From: Prevotella sp.
GTDB taxonomy: Bacteria; Bacteroidota; Bacteroidia; Bacteroidales; Bacteroidaceae
Assembly (NCBI GenBank): GCA_024682415.1
Contig: JAIKZG010000002.1
Span: forward strand, 1 to 64,000
Direction: 5' to 3'
Length of the DNA: 64,000 bases
In this document: in pieces, positions 1-9,269 of the stretch
Position numbering within the stretch: the first letter of the stretch is position 1
How the letters are laid out: every line of letters starts with the position of its first letter
Position numbers and translations under genes: made by a program
Notes under the pieces: generated by a model
Database searches by the model: none
What the model saw: the letters and a program-made list of their open reading frames with translations, nothing else
Told to the model about the DNA's origin: nothing

Positions 1-1385
1 GTCGCCTTCACGCCCTTGTATTCTGCAAAAGGCTTCGTCTTGCGATGGCTGCTGTCTATCCACTTCTTAAACTCCTCCTTGCTTACCTCGGTAATATTGC
101 CAAGACCTTTCCAATCTTTCGTGTAGTTGGAAAGATAGGCGTTGCGTGCTTCCTCCGCACTGTCAAAGCCATACATCACCTTGTGTTCGTCAAACTCACC
201 TGTTTCTGGGTTCACTTGGTCTATAACAAACACATTGCCATGTGTCGGGTCGTCAGATAGGTACACGTCGATATGGTCGCCATCCACGCCTTCCGTTCCA
301 CGGATATAACCATAAGTATTGTGCATTTCCGTTTCCCATGCCTTGCCGTCAGCATCTGTTCCACGGCGCACGCTGCCTTTCGGGTTCTCTATGGTAATAT
401 CATAGCCATCAAACTTGATGTGACCTTTCTTGTAGTTACCAGCCTCTTTCTGTGCTTCTGTCGGCTCTGTATTCACTTCTTTAGCCGCTGCATCCACCTG
501 ATCCTGTATAGTTGTATCGTGTGAATCCGAAACATTTTCTTGTTTCTTGTCAGCTTCTTCCGAAACTTTGTCTACCTTTGCAGTAGAAGAAGCAGATGAA
601 TTGACACCGAGCAAGGCGGACTGATTGTCGTCATTAGTAAGTCCGTTCGAATCATTTAGAGAAAGCGACTTCTCGCTCTGCGTATTCGGATGCAGACTGC
701 CTTCTTTCTTTTCAACATTGTCCCTTTGCACATGATGTTCAGAAGCATGTTCATCAGAGTTGTTAAGGGACAATGTTTTTTCTTCATATAAAACACTTCC
801 ATCCTGCAACAACTTAGATACCCTGTTCGCTCTCTTCTCCTGATTAGAGATTACAACTTCTTTACCATCTTTGCGAACTGTAACAGAAGTAAAATAATAG
901 TATCGTTCTCCATCCTTTCCTTTGAAAGTCTTAACGAAAAGATAAGAGCTGTTACGTTCTGTATCCTTACCATTATTGGCTTCGCTGCTATCTTCTATGA
1001 TTACATCAGGGTTCGTCAAGGTTGGCTTAACCATACCTAATTTTCCGTCACGTCCACGCTGAGCGAGTTTAAAATATTGGTTTTCACCCATCTTAACCTC
1101 ACCTATAGGAGTTTCGACTTTTCCTTCCTCTCCGAACTCACTAATCCAATTCTCGGGGGTAAGTTCAAGTTCTGGCGCAATTTCCGCATTTGCTTTCATT
1201 CTGGAAAGCAATTTTTTAGAGTCTTCTTCACTTAGGCTTTTGCCGCCTTTGCCAGCATCGCCATTTTGCTGAACGCTGCTTGCTTTGCGCTGCTCTCTTG
1301 CTTCTGTGAGAGCTCGCTGTTGTTCTTTATCTGTTCCATTATTTAGCAAATTAAGTACATCATTGATAATATCTTGGTGTGACAC
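1..1385 (-). CDS. Phage/ICE-type polyvalent protein, nuclease-like plus InPase-like domains (partial)
   Basis: The minus-strand frame is open from the window edge up to a stop inside the first CRISPR repeat (1434-1436), so the C-terminus lies outside the window. The only plausible initiators are a GTG at 1385 or an internal ATG at 1199. Going from N to C, a low-complexity Q/E-rich segment leads into a block with the motifs WISEFGEEGKVETPIGEVKM and LTNPDVIIE. I recognise this as the phage-Barnase/EndoU/ColicinE5/RelE-like nuclease family. After a Ser/Asn/Glu-rich linker comes a second block with KGSVRRGTD, TYGYIRGTEGVDGDHIDVYL, DEHKVMYGFDS and KDWKGLG, the inorganic-pyrophosphatase-like domain of large polyvalent proteins. 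Such fusions are carried by phages and conjugative elements. The missing ATG and direct abutment on the array suggest a gene truncated at its 5' end, or a GTG start. Domain naming is from memory of the families. Confidence 0.6.
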   Translation of the reverse strand, partial: MSHQDIINDVLNLLNNGTDKEQQRALTEAREQRKASSVQQNGDAGKGGKSLSEEDSKKLLSRMKANAEIAPELELTPENWISEFGEEGKVETPIGEVKMGENQYFKLAQRGRDGKLGMVKPTLTNPDVIIEDSSEANNGKDTERNSSYLFVKTFKGKDGERYYYFTSVTVRKDGKEVVISNQEKRANRVSKLLQDGSVLYEEKTLSLNNSDEHASEHHVQRDNVEKKEGSLHPNTQSEKSLSLNDSNGLTNDDNQSALLGVNSSASSTAKVDKVSEEADKKQENVSDSHDTTIQDQVDAAAKEVNTEPTEAQKEAGNYKKGHIKFDGYDITIENPKGSVRRGTDADGKAWETEMHNTYGYIRGTEGVDGDHIDVYLSDDPTHGNVFVIDQVNPETGEFDEHKVMYGFDSAEEARNAYLSNYTKDWKGLGNITEVSKEEFKKWIDSSHRKTKPFAEYKGVKA

Positions 1386-1394
1386 CCTTATTTT

Positions 1395-2972
1395 GTTGTG
1401 ATTAGCTGGAAAAATCGTATCTTTGCAATATAATCAACAACAAAAAAGAAAGGGTAATGATATGAAAGCGGTTGTGATTAGCTGAAAAAATCGTATCTTT
1501 GCAATATAATCAACAACAATGAAAAAGAAACAAGAAAAGAAAGCGCGTTGTGATTAGCTGAAAAAATCGTATCTTTGCAATATAATCAACAACGCTTAAA
1601 GCATTGAAAAAAGGGCAATGGGGTTGTGATTAGCTGAAAAAATCGTATCTTTGCAATATAATCAACAACTGAAGAGTAACATATGATAATGTATTCTTGT
1701 TGTGATTAGCTGAAAAAATCGTATCTTTGCAATATAATCAACAACCACTACCTTCGAAATCAGCATTCTGAATATGTTGTGATTAGCTGAAAAAATCGTA
1801 TCTTTGCAATATAATCAACAACCTTCTGTACCTTCTTAGTGGCACTACCTTGGTTGTGATTAGCTGAAAAAATCGTATCTTTGCAATATAATCAACAACA
1901 GACCGAGAGTAGCATCAAGGCAAGCGTAGTTGTGATTAGCTGAAAAAATCGTATCTTTGCAATATAATCAACAACATATAGCTAATCGAGTAGCAGAAGC
2001 GGCACGTTGTGATTAGCTGAAAAAATCGTATCTTTGCAATATAATCAACAACTGAGGGCACTTGTGAAGCACGGCTCGATTGTTGTGATTAGCTGAAAAA
2101 ATCGTATCTTTGCAATATAATCAACAACAAATTTTTTTATGGAACTAAACAAATTACGTTGTGATTAGCTGAAAAAATCGTATCTTTGCAATATAATCAA
2201 CAACCAGGCATAACAAGTTAGTTTACGAATAATTGTTGTGATTAGCTGAAAAAATCGTATCTTTGCAATATAATCAACAACTATCACTGAAAGATACGGC
2301 ACGGCAATGATGTTGTGATTAGCTGAAAAAATCGTATCTTTGCAATATAATCAACAACATATCTGATTAAATATTGTTCTTCGGGCGTGTTGTGATTAGC
2401 TGAAAAAATCGTATCTTTGCAATATAATCAACAACTGTGCGCAGGTCGCAACTCAATAGCCCAAGTTGTGATTAGCTGAAAAAATCGTATCTTTGCAATA
2501 TAATCAACAACTTTTAAATTGTTTGTTTCTTAATTACACTGTTGTGATTAGCTGAAAAAATCGTATCTTTGCAATATAATCAACAACAATGGGCTCGGAA
2601 TTAACCGAACCCATAAAGTTGTGATTAGCTGAAAAAATCGTATCTTTGCAATATAATCAACAACAAATACGCATGGCGTAACATCAAGCTATACGTTGTG
2701 ATTAGCTGAAAAAATCGTATCTTTGCAATATAATCAACAACATGATTTATCTTTCATTCACGTTGCAAAGAGTTGTGATTAGCTGAAAAAATCGTATCTT
2801 TGCAATATAATCAACAACCGACTAAGGTAATTAAGGTTATTAAGGTAAGTTGTGATTAGCTGAAAAAATCGTATCTTTGCAATATAATCAACAACGGATA
2901 ACATTTTTAAAACACACTTAATACGGTTGTGATTAGCTGAAAAAATCGTATCTTTGCAATATAATCAACAAC
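1395..2972 (+). CRISPR. Type II CRISPR array, 21 repeats of 47 bp, 20 spacers
   Basis: Twenty-one repeats of 47 bp begin GTTGTGATTAGCTG and end ATAATCAACAAC; spacers are 29-30 bp. Repeat starts are 1395, 1471, 1547, 1623, 1699, 1776, 1853, 1929, 2006, 2082, 2158, 2235, 2312, 2389, 2465, 2541, 2618, 2695, 2772, 2849 and 2926. Only the first repeat has a substitution (G for A at repeat base 15), so 1395 is probably the old, trailer end and the cas2 side is where new spacers enter. crRNA polarity is plus: the 5' 22 nt of the repeat pair with the anti-repeat of the tracrRNA at 9186-9207. Repeat ends are imperfect inverted repeats. Each repeat contains TTG at bases 2-4, a 19-nt gap, then TATCTTTG at bases 24-31, a near-ideal Bacteroidetes promoter. 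Transcription would start about 10 nt before each spacer. Confidence 0.98.
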
Positions 2973-3040
2973 CGACTTATTACAACTAATTAGTAATGAG
3001 AGAGTTAAAGTGATTATTAGAAATTTAAAATGCAAAGATG

Positions 3041-3091
3041 AAAATAGGAATGAAGATTGGTAAAAGCCAAAAACTTCATTCCTATTTTTTT
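3041..3091. terminator. Bidirectional terminator between CRISPR array and cas2
   Basis: A perfect 15-bp inverted repeat (AAAATAGGAATGAAG at 3041-3055 and its complement at 3074-3088) has an inner TTGG/CCAA stem in the loop and a T run to 3091 on the plus strand. It would stop plus-strand crRNA transcripts before they run antisense through cas2 and cas1. With its A-rich left arm it could also end the minus-strand cas transcript. Confidence 0.85.
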
Positions 3092-3095
3092 GATG

Positions 3096-3431
3096 TTAGA
3101 ACAACTCCAACTGCTGATATGGAGCAATGGTCTTCGTTTTAGTATGACAATGAAATATTTCCATATCGGCAAATTGCCTATCTGTTATACAAAGAATGCC
3201 AACATATCCTTCTTCAGGCAAGAGGCTCTTGAGACGTTTGATATGTACCTGCGCATTCTCCATACTGGCACAATTACGCACATAAATAGAGAACTGAAAC
3301 ATGGTAAAACCATCCTTAACTATCTCACTACGAAACTGAGCCGCCTTTTTGCGTTGCTTCTTCGTATCTGTAGGCAAGTCATATAAAACAAGAATCCACA
3401 TAACTCGATATTCATTAAGTCTACCAATCAT
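3096..3431 (-). CDS. cas2: CRISPR-associated endonuclease Cas2
   Basis: Cas2 is the small ferredoxin-fold partner of Cas1 in the spacer-integration complex. The 111-residue protein has the usual first strand with the conserved Asp (ILVLYDLPTDT), the GFTMFQFSIYVR segment, and a C-terminus ending QLELF as in other Bacteroidetes type II-C Cas2 proteins. The start at 3431 overlaps the cas1 stop in an ATGA junction, which fits translational coupling and the MxxRxNxYRVMW N-terminus I recall for this group. It is the last gene of the cas operon and lies between cas1 and the array. Confidence 0.93.
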   Translation of the reverse strand: MIGRLNEYRVMWILVLYDLPTDTKKQRKKAAQFRSEIVKDGFTMFQFSIYVRNCASMENAQVHIKRLKSLLPEEGYVGILCITDRQFADMEIFHCHTKTKTIAPYQQLELF

Positions 3432-4363
3432 ACTATTTCAGGATAAACAAGTTTACGACTTTCACCATTAAAACACTTTGCTAAGCTTGCAGTGGTCTGC
3501 CCCGCAGCAATCATCAACGGACTACGCTTGCCACCTATCTTCACATCAAGCACAGGGATGGAAAGAAGCTCACGTTTCAAATCTGTAGTTAGCTCCTCTC
3601 CTATTTCATGACTACCCATAATGCTAATGACGAGTTTATCAACAAATGGACGATAAGGCTCCATAATATCATCAGCAAGGCAATATGGATTATACTTGTT
3701 ATGATGATGAATTCCCATAACAGGCAACAAACCACTTACCACAAGCGAACGAGCTATAACGCCACGCAAAATGGAATAGCCATAATTGAGAAGGTTGTTA
3801 GGCGGCTCACCATTCTGATCGCGAATGAAGTTAGGACGATTGACGAACAAATTTTTCCAATAATACACAGCAGCTCTCGACTCATGCATATCTGCATCGC
3901 CACTCTTTACATCCTTTGCCCACTTGTGCATGTTGGTATTTACCTTACCTGTTACTTCATCAAGAACCTTAGCCTGATTTTCAATCTTAGCCATTATAGT
4001 CTGCTGCCACATCTGCTTGCGCAAGGGGACAGAAGATTCTAACTGATTGCGAAAACGTTCTTGATAGGTTGTGTTGCCATGCAATGGCATAAACATACCA
4101 ACAGGCATGTGTTGATCATTACAATTGATTACAGCCACTGTGTTATCAAGAAGCGCGGCAAGAAGTCCTTGCGTAATTGTAATCTGCTTATTATCAAGCA
4201 CCACGACTCCAATATCCTCAATAGGAATTGTAGCTTTAGATCTTGCCTTCATCTCGTCTGGAATAGTTTCATTCTTTTCCACTTCAGGCAATTTCACAAC
4301 CAACTGCTTATTACTCAACGATAAATAAGCAGGATTTCCGAAGTATAAAGTCTTCTTTATCAT
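3428..4363 (-). CDS. cas1: CRISPR-associated integrase Cas1
   Basis: Cas1 catalyses insertion of new spacers at the leader-proximal repeat. From the ATG at 4363 it is 311 residues, the normal length for type II-C. The TTG six bases upstream is not needed. Recognisable are the N-terminal beta domain (TLYFGNPAYLSL; IPIEDIGVVVLD), and the C-terminal helical domain with a GIHHHN histidine segment followed by LADDIMEPYRPFVDKL, where the metal-binding His and Asp lie. No cas4 or csn2 is present, so this is a minimal three-gene set. A terminator-like hairpin separates it from cas9, so cas1-cas2 expression depends on readthrough or on a promoter I could not place. Confidence 0.95.
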   Translation of the reverse strand: MIKKTLYFGNPAYLSLSNKQLVVKLPEVEKNETIPDEMKARSKATIPIEDIGVVVLDNKQITITQGLLAALLDNTVAVINCNDQHMPVGMFMPLHGNTTYQERFRNQLESSVPLRKQMWQQTIMAKIENQAKVLDEVTGKVNTNMHKWAKDVKSGDADMHESRAAVYYWKNLFVNRPNFIRDQNGEPPNNLLNYGYSILRGVIARSLVVSGLLPVMGIHHHNKYNPYCLADDIMEPYRPFVDKLVISIMGSHEIGEELTTDLKRELLSIPVLDVKIGGKRSPLMIAAGQTTASLAKCFNGESRKLVYPEIV

Positions 4364-4378
4364 AGGCAAATTATCATT

Positions 4379-4435
4379 TTAAATAAAACAAAAGGGTTGC
4401 ATCTGAAAACTATTTCTTAGCATCAGATGTAACCC
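4379..4435 (-). terminator. Terminator-like hairpin between cas9 and cas1
   Basis: GGGTTGCATCTGA (4394-4406) and TCAGATGTAACCC (4423-4435) form a 13-bp stem with one mismatch. Read on the minus strand, the descending arm is followed by a T-rich tail (4393-4379). It directly follows the cas9 stop at 4475, so it probably terminates or attenuates the cas9 transcript before cas1-cas2. Confidence 0.7.
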
Positions 4436-4474
4436 AATTATTAATAATACCTTTCTTTAGCTTAAAACGCTATA

Positions 4475-7400
4475 TCATCCTATTATATTCTTAATATGTC
4501 CCAATCTATCAACTGAAAGTTTATAACATGTTTTCTTTATTGCCGTGTTGTACATATCAGACGCTGCGATTTCGATCGCGCCATCTCTTAGTTCACCATA
4601 ATTCCTCAACGGAACGCTATGCCATGGCTTCTCTGACTTGTTCAAAGGACTAACCTCTACTTTATTCAAAATAGGAGAAGCGAATGTAGATGAAACGAAG
4701 TAACATTCAGCCTTATTCGAAGACACCATCTTATATATTTGCCCTGCTCCATTGATATTATCTACATCGACGTGTTCATCTGCCGACTGTGGAACATAAA
4801 CAAGATCATTAGGTGAAAGGGTGAATAGCAATGTATAATGATGCTTTGCGTCATCGTATTCCTGCTTGGCAATCGGAAGTTGTTGCTTCTGTCGCTCGAT
4901 AGCTTCATGTAGCGCAATTGTCATGAAGCTTCTATCCCCATTCTCATCCTTATAAATAGCAAAGAACAAGTTAGTTCCCTTTTCAGCTTCAACGAACTTC
5001 TTATCCTTAGAACCTACAAAGCCGATAGGAAATTTGGCATCCGACTGTTCAAACTTGCGCACTGAATATATCGGCTTATGATCTTTACCGCCATTCAGCT
5101 CCTTAATATTACGGTTCATATCCTCTATACCATTAGGAGAAAGAGCCTCCTTGATATTGTCCTCGCCGTCTACCATATATTTATCAAGATGACGATAGAG
5201 AATGCGCTTGATACTATCATCTGTAAGATTCTTCTCTATATCACTGCGCTTTGCGAACAAGCTATCAGACAATCTTACACGCACTGCATATTTATCAGAC
5301 TCCTTAGGAATAAATGATATTTCAACCTTCTTGAAGTCCATGCCATTCACTTTATACTCTCTGTCCTTAAAATATCTCACAAGAGTTTTCTTGTCGGCAT
5401 GGTTATGATAGCTTGCGATAACATCAAGTATCACCTTGCGCTTTGCCTTATCAGTGATAGCGGAAACATTATCAAGAGCATCGGCTAACTTGACGGCCTT
5501 AGTTTCACGCAAGAAGACCTTGCCAAAAACAGTTGCCTTGTGCATCGACTTTCGGATGGCGATATTGTCGCCTTTTTCCTGCCTATCCATCACTTTCTTG
5601 CCATTGACATAATGACAATAATAATTGGAAGTGGTATTGATGATACGCAGGTTTTGCTTAAAGCTTACGATAATACCCTGCAAGACATTGCGCACATCCT
5701 GAGTGAAGCTATCCCAAGGCTTATTGAAAGTCCACACATAATTACCTTTATCATCAACTGCTGATTTCGTGCAAAGCGCGTTGCGCAAATCATGTCTGAA
5801 TTGCTTACTCTTGGCATTTTCATTGTTGAAATAATTAATATGTTTATGTGTAGCACAAGCTATAACGATAGCGTCCATCGCATGATGACGATGATCGATA
5901 CGCTTCTTGCTGAATCCCTGAGCATATTCCACCGGAATGTTTGTCTGGAAGAACTGCTTACCGTTTTCAGAGCGCCAAGCACCAAAAGCATTAGTATTGA
6001 GCAGGCGATTCATACGCTCAAAACGAGGCGCTACAAGCTCATTCCATACATCATTTATGCCCCACTCCTTTTTCAGACGGTCAGTAATTCTGCCCACCAT
6101 TGAGACTACATGCTTGGAAGTGGCTTCTTCCTCCCCCTCTTCCCTTACAAACTTTGAGAAAAGCTCCAAAGCATATCTGCTGATATATCGAGTGTCGTTA
6201 AGCTGTCGGGAAATAAACTTATCAGGAATATCATCAGCCAGCAAATGTTCCTGCTTACTCTTGTTGCCAGAATAATGTTCCTTCACAAAAGTCTGATATT
6301 GATCTACACTGAATATCCTTACAGTCTTAGCGCCACACCTTACCAACTGTCCATGACATTTATTGATAAACTCCATACCGAGCATATTGCTCTTTTCCTT
6401 GTTTACCGCTGCCTCGCAGATAACTTTATTATTAAAGGAATCGTCAAAGAAGCGTGAACGCGGAATTACATGCTCGATTTCATATTCAGGAGTAAAAAGA
6501 CGAGATAGCTGAATAGGCTCACCCGTATACGGCGAACGATATTTCTGCTCAAGCCACAGCTTATATCTCATTATTTCAGATGAAGTAACCTTCTTCGACG
6601 GATTGCCGAGATTATCCACAACAGATTTCACATCATCTGGTATTGTCTTCGCCTGTTCCTGCAATACGGTGCTCTCATAAATCTTCAGTATGTCCTGCTG
6701 CATCGGAGAATAAGGGCGCACGCTGTCGATATCATATTCTGGCTTGGCAAACTCCATGAGGAGCTTTTTAATGCGAAGATTAGTATGCTCATTATCCAAC
6801 GCGCGCTGCGTTACTGCGGCACGCTTGTCGTTAGGCAACTTCAGCTCACGCCCCATCTCGATATGTATCTCGTCGGGTTTGCCATATTGTGCCCATATAT
6901 CGCGCACCACCTTTGTAGCCTCTTCAAGCACACCCTGCACTACAGGGTTGCGAAGATTTGTCTTTCTAAACTCAAACTTCAGATATCGGTCTACGTCTTC
7001 TACGCTTTCAAATATAGACATATCAGTCGCTTCAGAATGGCGACCATAAATCACATAGCACGCGAGATACTCGGGAAGTCCTTGGAAATCCGCCATGCAA
7101 TGTTTGCTACCCAGCTCCGCAATCACCTTTTCGGGCAATCTATCGAGAGGCGCTGTGAAATCATGGTTTAAAATTTTCTCTATGTTAGCCTTTGTCTTAG
7201 CGTCGATATCATCTTCACTCCAATGAGAACCCGACATCATGAGCGAAAGCATTCGCCTTATTGCCTTTCGGGAGTAAGAAGCATAAGAACTTTTAAACTG
7301 CTTCATCTTGCAGAACGTATCAGCGAATGAGTCAGCGAAGACGACTTTCTCATCATCAGTCTTGCCGCCGAAGAAATCCTTAGCCAGCGATGTCCTTTCG

Positions 7401-9097
7401 AGCTTTACGGCAAAAGTGCGCAACGCCGCATGAAGTTCTTCCCTGTTGTTGATGGAATAAAGTATGTGCCACAATGTTTCTTCGCTCTCTTCCGACAGAA
7501 AGAATCCTGCCCCGATTTTCGCCAAACGACTGTTAATCTCATATCGAGTTTCATTGAGCGGATAAGTCTTGTCTTCCACATAGTTCCAACGATACTGCTT
7601 ATCGCTCAGCCTAAATAACTTCAGCAACTGATTCTGCTTTATCTCCTTCATCCCGCTCACCTTATCGTAAAGCTCAGCGACATCAGTAATATATTCAGCC
7701 GTCACGTCGTTATCAATTATCAATTTGCCGTCTACATTATCCTCGCGCCTATAAATCTTTAGGTTTTGCAGGAATTTCCATGTGCGAAACGCCTGAAAGA
7801 GAGGGTGAGATTTAGACAAGCACTTTATCGGCCGATGTTTTATCTCGCCCGTATCCTTATTTATATATGTTCGCTCCTCGTAAGGACAGTCAGAGATTTC
7901 TCCCTTCTTGCTCTTCAACGGGCGATGATAGAAAATGATGTCGTTCACGAAAAGATACGTAAAGTCGTTCATCATAATGCTCCTTGCATGATCATCATTG
8001 CTACGATACAACTCACGCACACACTTTTCATACAACCCCTTATCCCTTAGCTCAGGGATAAACTCCTTCTGCTTGTCAAGAATACGACGCAGTTCCTCAC
8101 GGTAATATTTTCTCTCTATCGTGTGCACCAACCTGCCTCTTATCTTTCCGTCAGGGTTATCAAGCAGATTACCATAAATATACGAGCCCACGGTAAGCCC
8201 GCTTTCCTCAATGCTCTGCTCAGTGCGCTTCTTCAGCAAAGTCCAGTCATCCTCTTTCGGCAGGCGAATACTTATCTTCTTCTCGCCGCTCTTGTCTTTC
8301 TTTATGTTGCCGTCCTTATCGAGAGCTGTAGTAACGATACATTCCATCTTATCACCCACCTTGCATGGCTGCGCCACCGCCATGCGCTGCTTAACGCATC
8401 CATTATCATAAGTTATCTTGTAGCTATACAGCCCACCGGATTTTCTGCTTTCCTCATCTCGCTGCACATCCACCACTGTCAGCACCTTATATTCCTCCAG
8501 TTTATTGGCTGTGCTCTCGTCTTTTTCATCTCGCTGATAATATCCACGCTTAGTGTTGAAGTTGAGAATAATCCAAGCCAACTCTTCCTTGCTTATTGCC
8601 TGTGTAAGGGCTTTATGTCGCAAATAGTATATCGTCCAGTCATGAGGAATCTTTCTGCCGTCGGCCACCATTTCAGGATGATTTTTGGCAAACTCTGCCA
8701 CCATCTCCTGAAACGACTGATCAAAAACAAACGTATGCTTATTGTCGGCTGCCAATTTATAAGGCAACAGGGGCTCACTATGGTTGATAAACTGCCCGGG
8801 ATGGCGATCGAAATCTATCTGTCTGCTGTAATGCTCAGGCAGAAAGCCAAGTACATTAAGCACACGCAGCAAACGCTCACGGCGCAAAGCCGAGCGCTCA
8901 TACATTCTGCGCACGCCACGAAAACCAGTTCTTACCGAAGCCTGTGACTTCAGCTTACCGTTATCATAATCACCCATGCTGCCAGCGTCCATCGGGATGA
9001 TACGGCTGCCGGCATCTATTATTTTATGGGTGTCATCGTCTATTACGCTCCACCCTATGCTGTTAGTACCTAAGTCGAGTCCAATTATTCGTTTCAT
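4475..9097 (-). CDS. cas9: CRISPR-associated endonuclease Cas9 (large, type II-C-like)
   Basis: RNA-guided double-strand DNA nuclease of 1540 residues from the ATG at 9097; the upstream in-frame TTG at 9124 is not needed. RuvC-I is at the N-terminus (IIGLDLGTNSIGWSV, catalytic Asp8), followed by the Arg-rich bridge helix (RGVRRMYERSALRRERLL). RuvC-II is near residue 745 (IHIEMGREL, Glu). HNH is near 875 (EYEIEHVIPRSRFFDDSFNN, catalytic His, with PYTGEPI upstream). RuvC-III is near 1070 (RIDHRHHAMDAIVIA). A C-terminal region of over 400 residues would hold the PAM-interacting domain. All catalytic residues are present, so the enzyme looks active. The cas9-cas1-cas2 set without csn2 or cas4, the tracrRNA upstream, and repeat-borne promoters point to type II-C. 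It is long even for the larger Bacteroidetes members. A TAAATTTG promoter element lies at 9122-9129. Confidence 0.97.
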   Translation of the reverse strand: MKRIIGLDLGTNSIGWSVIDDDTHKIIDAGSRIIPMDAGSMGDYDNGKLKSQASVRTGFRGVRRMYERSALRRERLLRVLNVLGFLPEHYSRQIDFDRHPGQFINHSEPLLPYKLAADNKHTFVFDQSFQEMVAEFAKNHPEMVADGRKIPHDWTIYYLRHKALTQAISKEELAWIILNFNTKRGYYQRDEKDESTANKLEEYKVLTVVDVQRDEESRKSGGLYSYKITYDNGCVKQRMAVAQPCKVGDKMECIVTTALDKDGNIKKDKSGEKKISIRLPKEDDWTLLKKRTEQSIEESGLTVGSYIYGNLLDNPDGKIRGRLVHTIERKYYREELRRILDKQKEFIPELRDKGLYEKCVRELYRSNDDHARSIMMNDFTYLFVNDIIFYHRPLKSKKGEISDCPYEERTYINKDTGEIKHRPIKCLSKSHPLFQAFRTWKFLQNLKIYRREDNVDGKLIIDNDVTAEYITDVAELYDKVSGMKEIKQNQLLKLFRLSDKQYRWNYVEDKTYPLNETRYEINSRLAKIGAGFFLSEESEETLWHILYSINNREELHAALRTFAVKLERTSLAKDFFGGKTDDEKVVFADSFADTFCKMKQFKSSYASYSRKAIRRMLSLMMSGSHWSEDDIDAKTKANIEKILNHDFTAPLDRLPEKVIAELGSKHCMADFQGLPEYLACYVIYGRHSEATDMSIFESVEDVDRYLKFEFRKTNLRNPVVQGVLEEATKVVRDIWAQYGKPDEIHIEMGRELKLPNDKRAAVTQRALDNEHTNLRIKKLLMEFAKPEYDIDSVRPYSPMQQDILKIYESTVLQEQAKTIPDDVKSVVDNLGNPSKKVTSSEIMRYKLWLEQKYRSPYTGEPIQLSRLFTPEYEIEHVIPRSRFFDDSFNNKVICEAAVNKEKSNMLGMEFINKCHGQLVRCGAKTVRIFSVDQYQTFVKEHYSGNKSKQEHLLADDIPDKFISRQLNDTRYISRYALELFSKFVREEGEEEATSKHVVSMVGRITDRLKKEWGINDVWNELVAPRFERMNRLLNTNAFGAWRSENGKQFFQTNIPVEYAQGFSKKRIDHRHHAMDAIVIACATHKHINYFNNENAKSKQFRHDLRNALCTKSAVDDKGNYVWTFNKPWDSFTQDVRNVLQGIIVSFKQNLRIINTTSNYYCHYVNGKKVMDRQEKGDNIAIRKSMHKATVFGKVFLRETKAVKLADALDNVSAITDKAKRKVILDVIASYHNHADKKTLVRYFKDREYKVNGMDFKKVEISFIPKESDKYAVRVRLSDSLFAKRSDIEKNLTDDSIKRILYRHLDKYMVDGEDNIKEALSPNGIEDMNRNIKELNGGKDHKPIYSVRKFEQSDAKFPIGFVGSKDKKFVEAEKGTNLFFAIYKDENGDRSFMTIALHEAIERQKQQLPIAKQEYDDAKHHYTLLFTLSPNDLVYVPQSADEHVDVDNINGAGQIYKMVSSNKAECYFVSSTFASPILNKVEVSPLNKSEKPWHSVPLRNYGELRDGAIEIAASDMYNTAIKKTCYKLSVDRLGHIKNIIG

Positions 9098-9121
9098 ATT
9101 ATTATGTTTTTTAAAAGCACA

Positions 9122-9129
9122 CAAATTTA
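9122..9129 (-). promoter_or_regulatory. cas9 promoter, -7 element
   Basis: TAAATTTG on the minus strand fits TAnnTTTG and sits 25 nt upstream of the cas9 ATG. I see no good TTG at the -33 position, so it may be weak. It is back to back with the tracrRNA promoter. Confidence 0.45.
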
Positions 9130-9148
9130 ATAAAAACTTGCCTAACCT

Positions 9149-9180
9149 TTTGTCGGTTATAAAGAAATAATGTATATTTG
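9149..9180 (+). promoter_or_regulatory. tracrRNA promoter
   Basis: TTTG at 9149-9152 and TATATTTG at 9173-9180 are separated by 20 nt, the canonical Bacteroidetes -33/-7 arrangement. The predicted start near 9185 lies just at the first paired base of the anti-repeat. Confidence 0.8.
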
Positions 9181-9184
9181 CAAC

Positions 9185-9269
9185 AGATTTTTTTAGCTAA
9201 TCACAATAAGGATTATTCCGTTGTGAAAACTTCCAAGTCGCCACACTTTCAAAGTGCGGTGGCTTTTTT
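9185..9269 (+). ncRNA. tracrRNA
   Basis: Divergent from cas9. The anti-repeat at 9186-9207 can form 22 contiguous base pairs with repeat bases 1-22, counting G.U at repeat bases 1 and 14. Downstream, AATAAGGATTATTCCGTTGT resembles the nexus region of characterised tracrRNAs. The RNA ends in a terminator hairpin (about 9240-9263, with the CACTT/AAGTG and GCCA/TGGC stems) followed by six T residues. Expected length is about 85 nt. It fixes the crRNA polarity as plus. Confidence 0.9.

Noticed and set aside
45..524. Plus-strand open frames at the left edge
   Set aside because: They lie antisense to the polyvalent protein frame, which alone spells recognisable domains.
2129..2157. Spacer resembling the valS start region
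   Set aside because: The shared stretch is only about 13 bases around ATGGAACTAAACA, too short for self-targeting.
8123..8947. 274-residue plus-strand frame inside cas9
   Set aside because: Antisense shadow of cas9 with no recognisable motifs.
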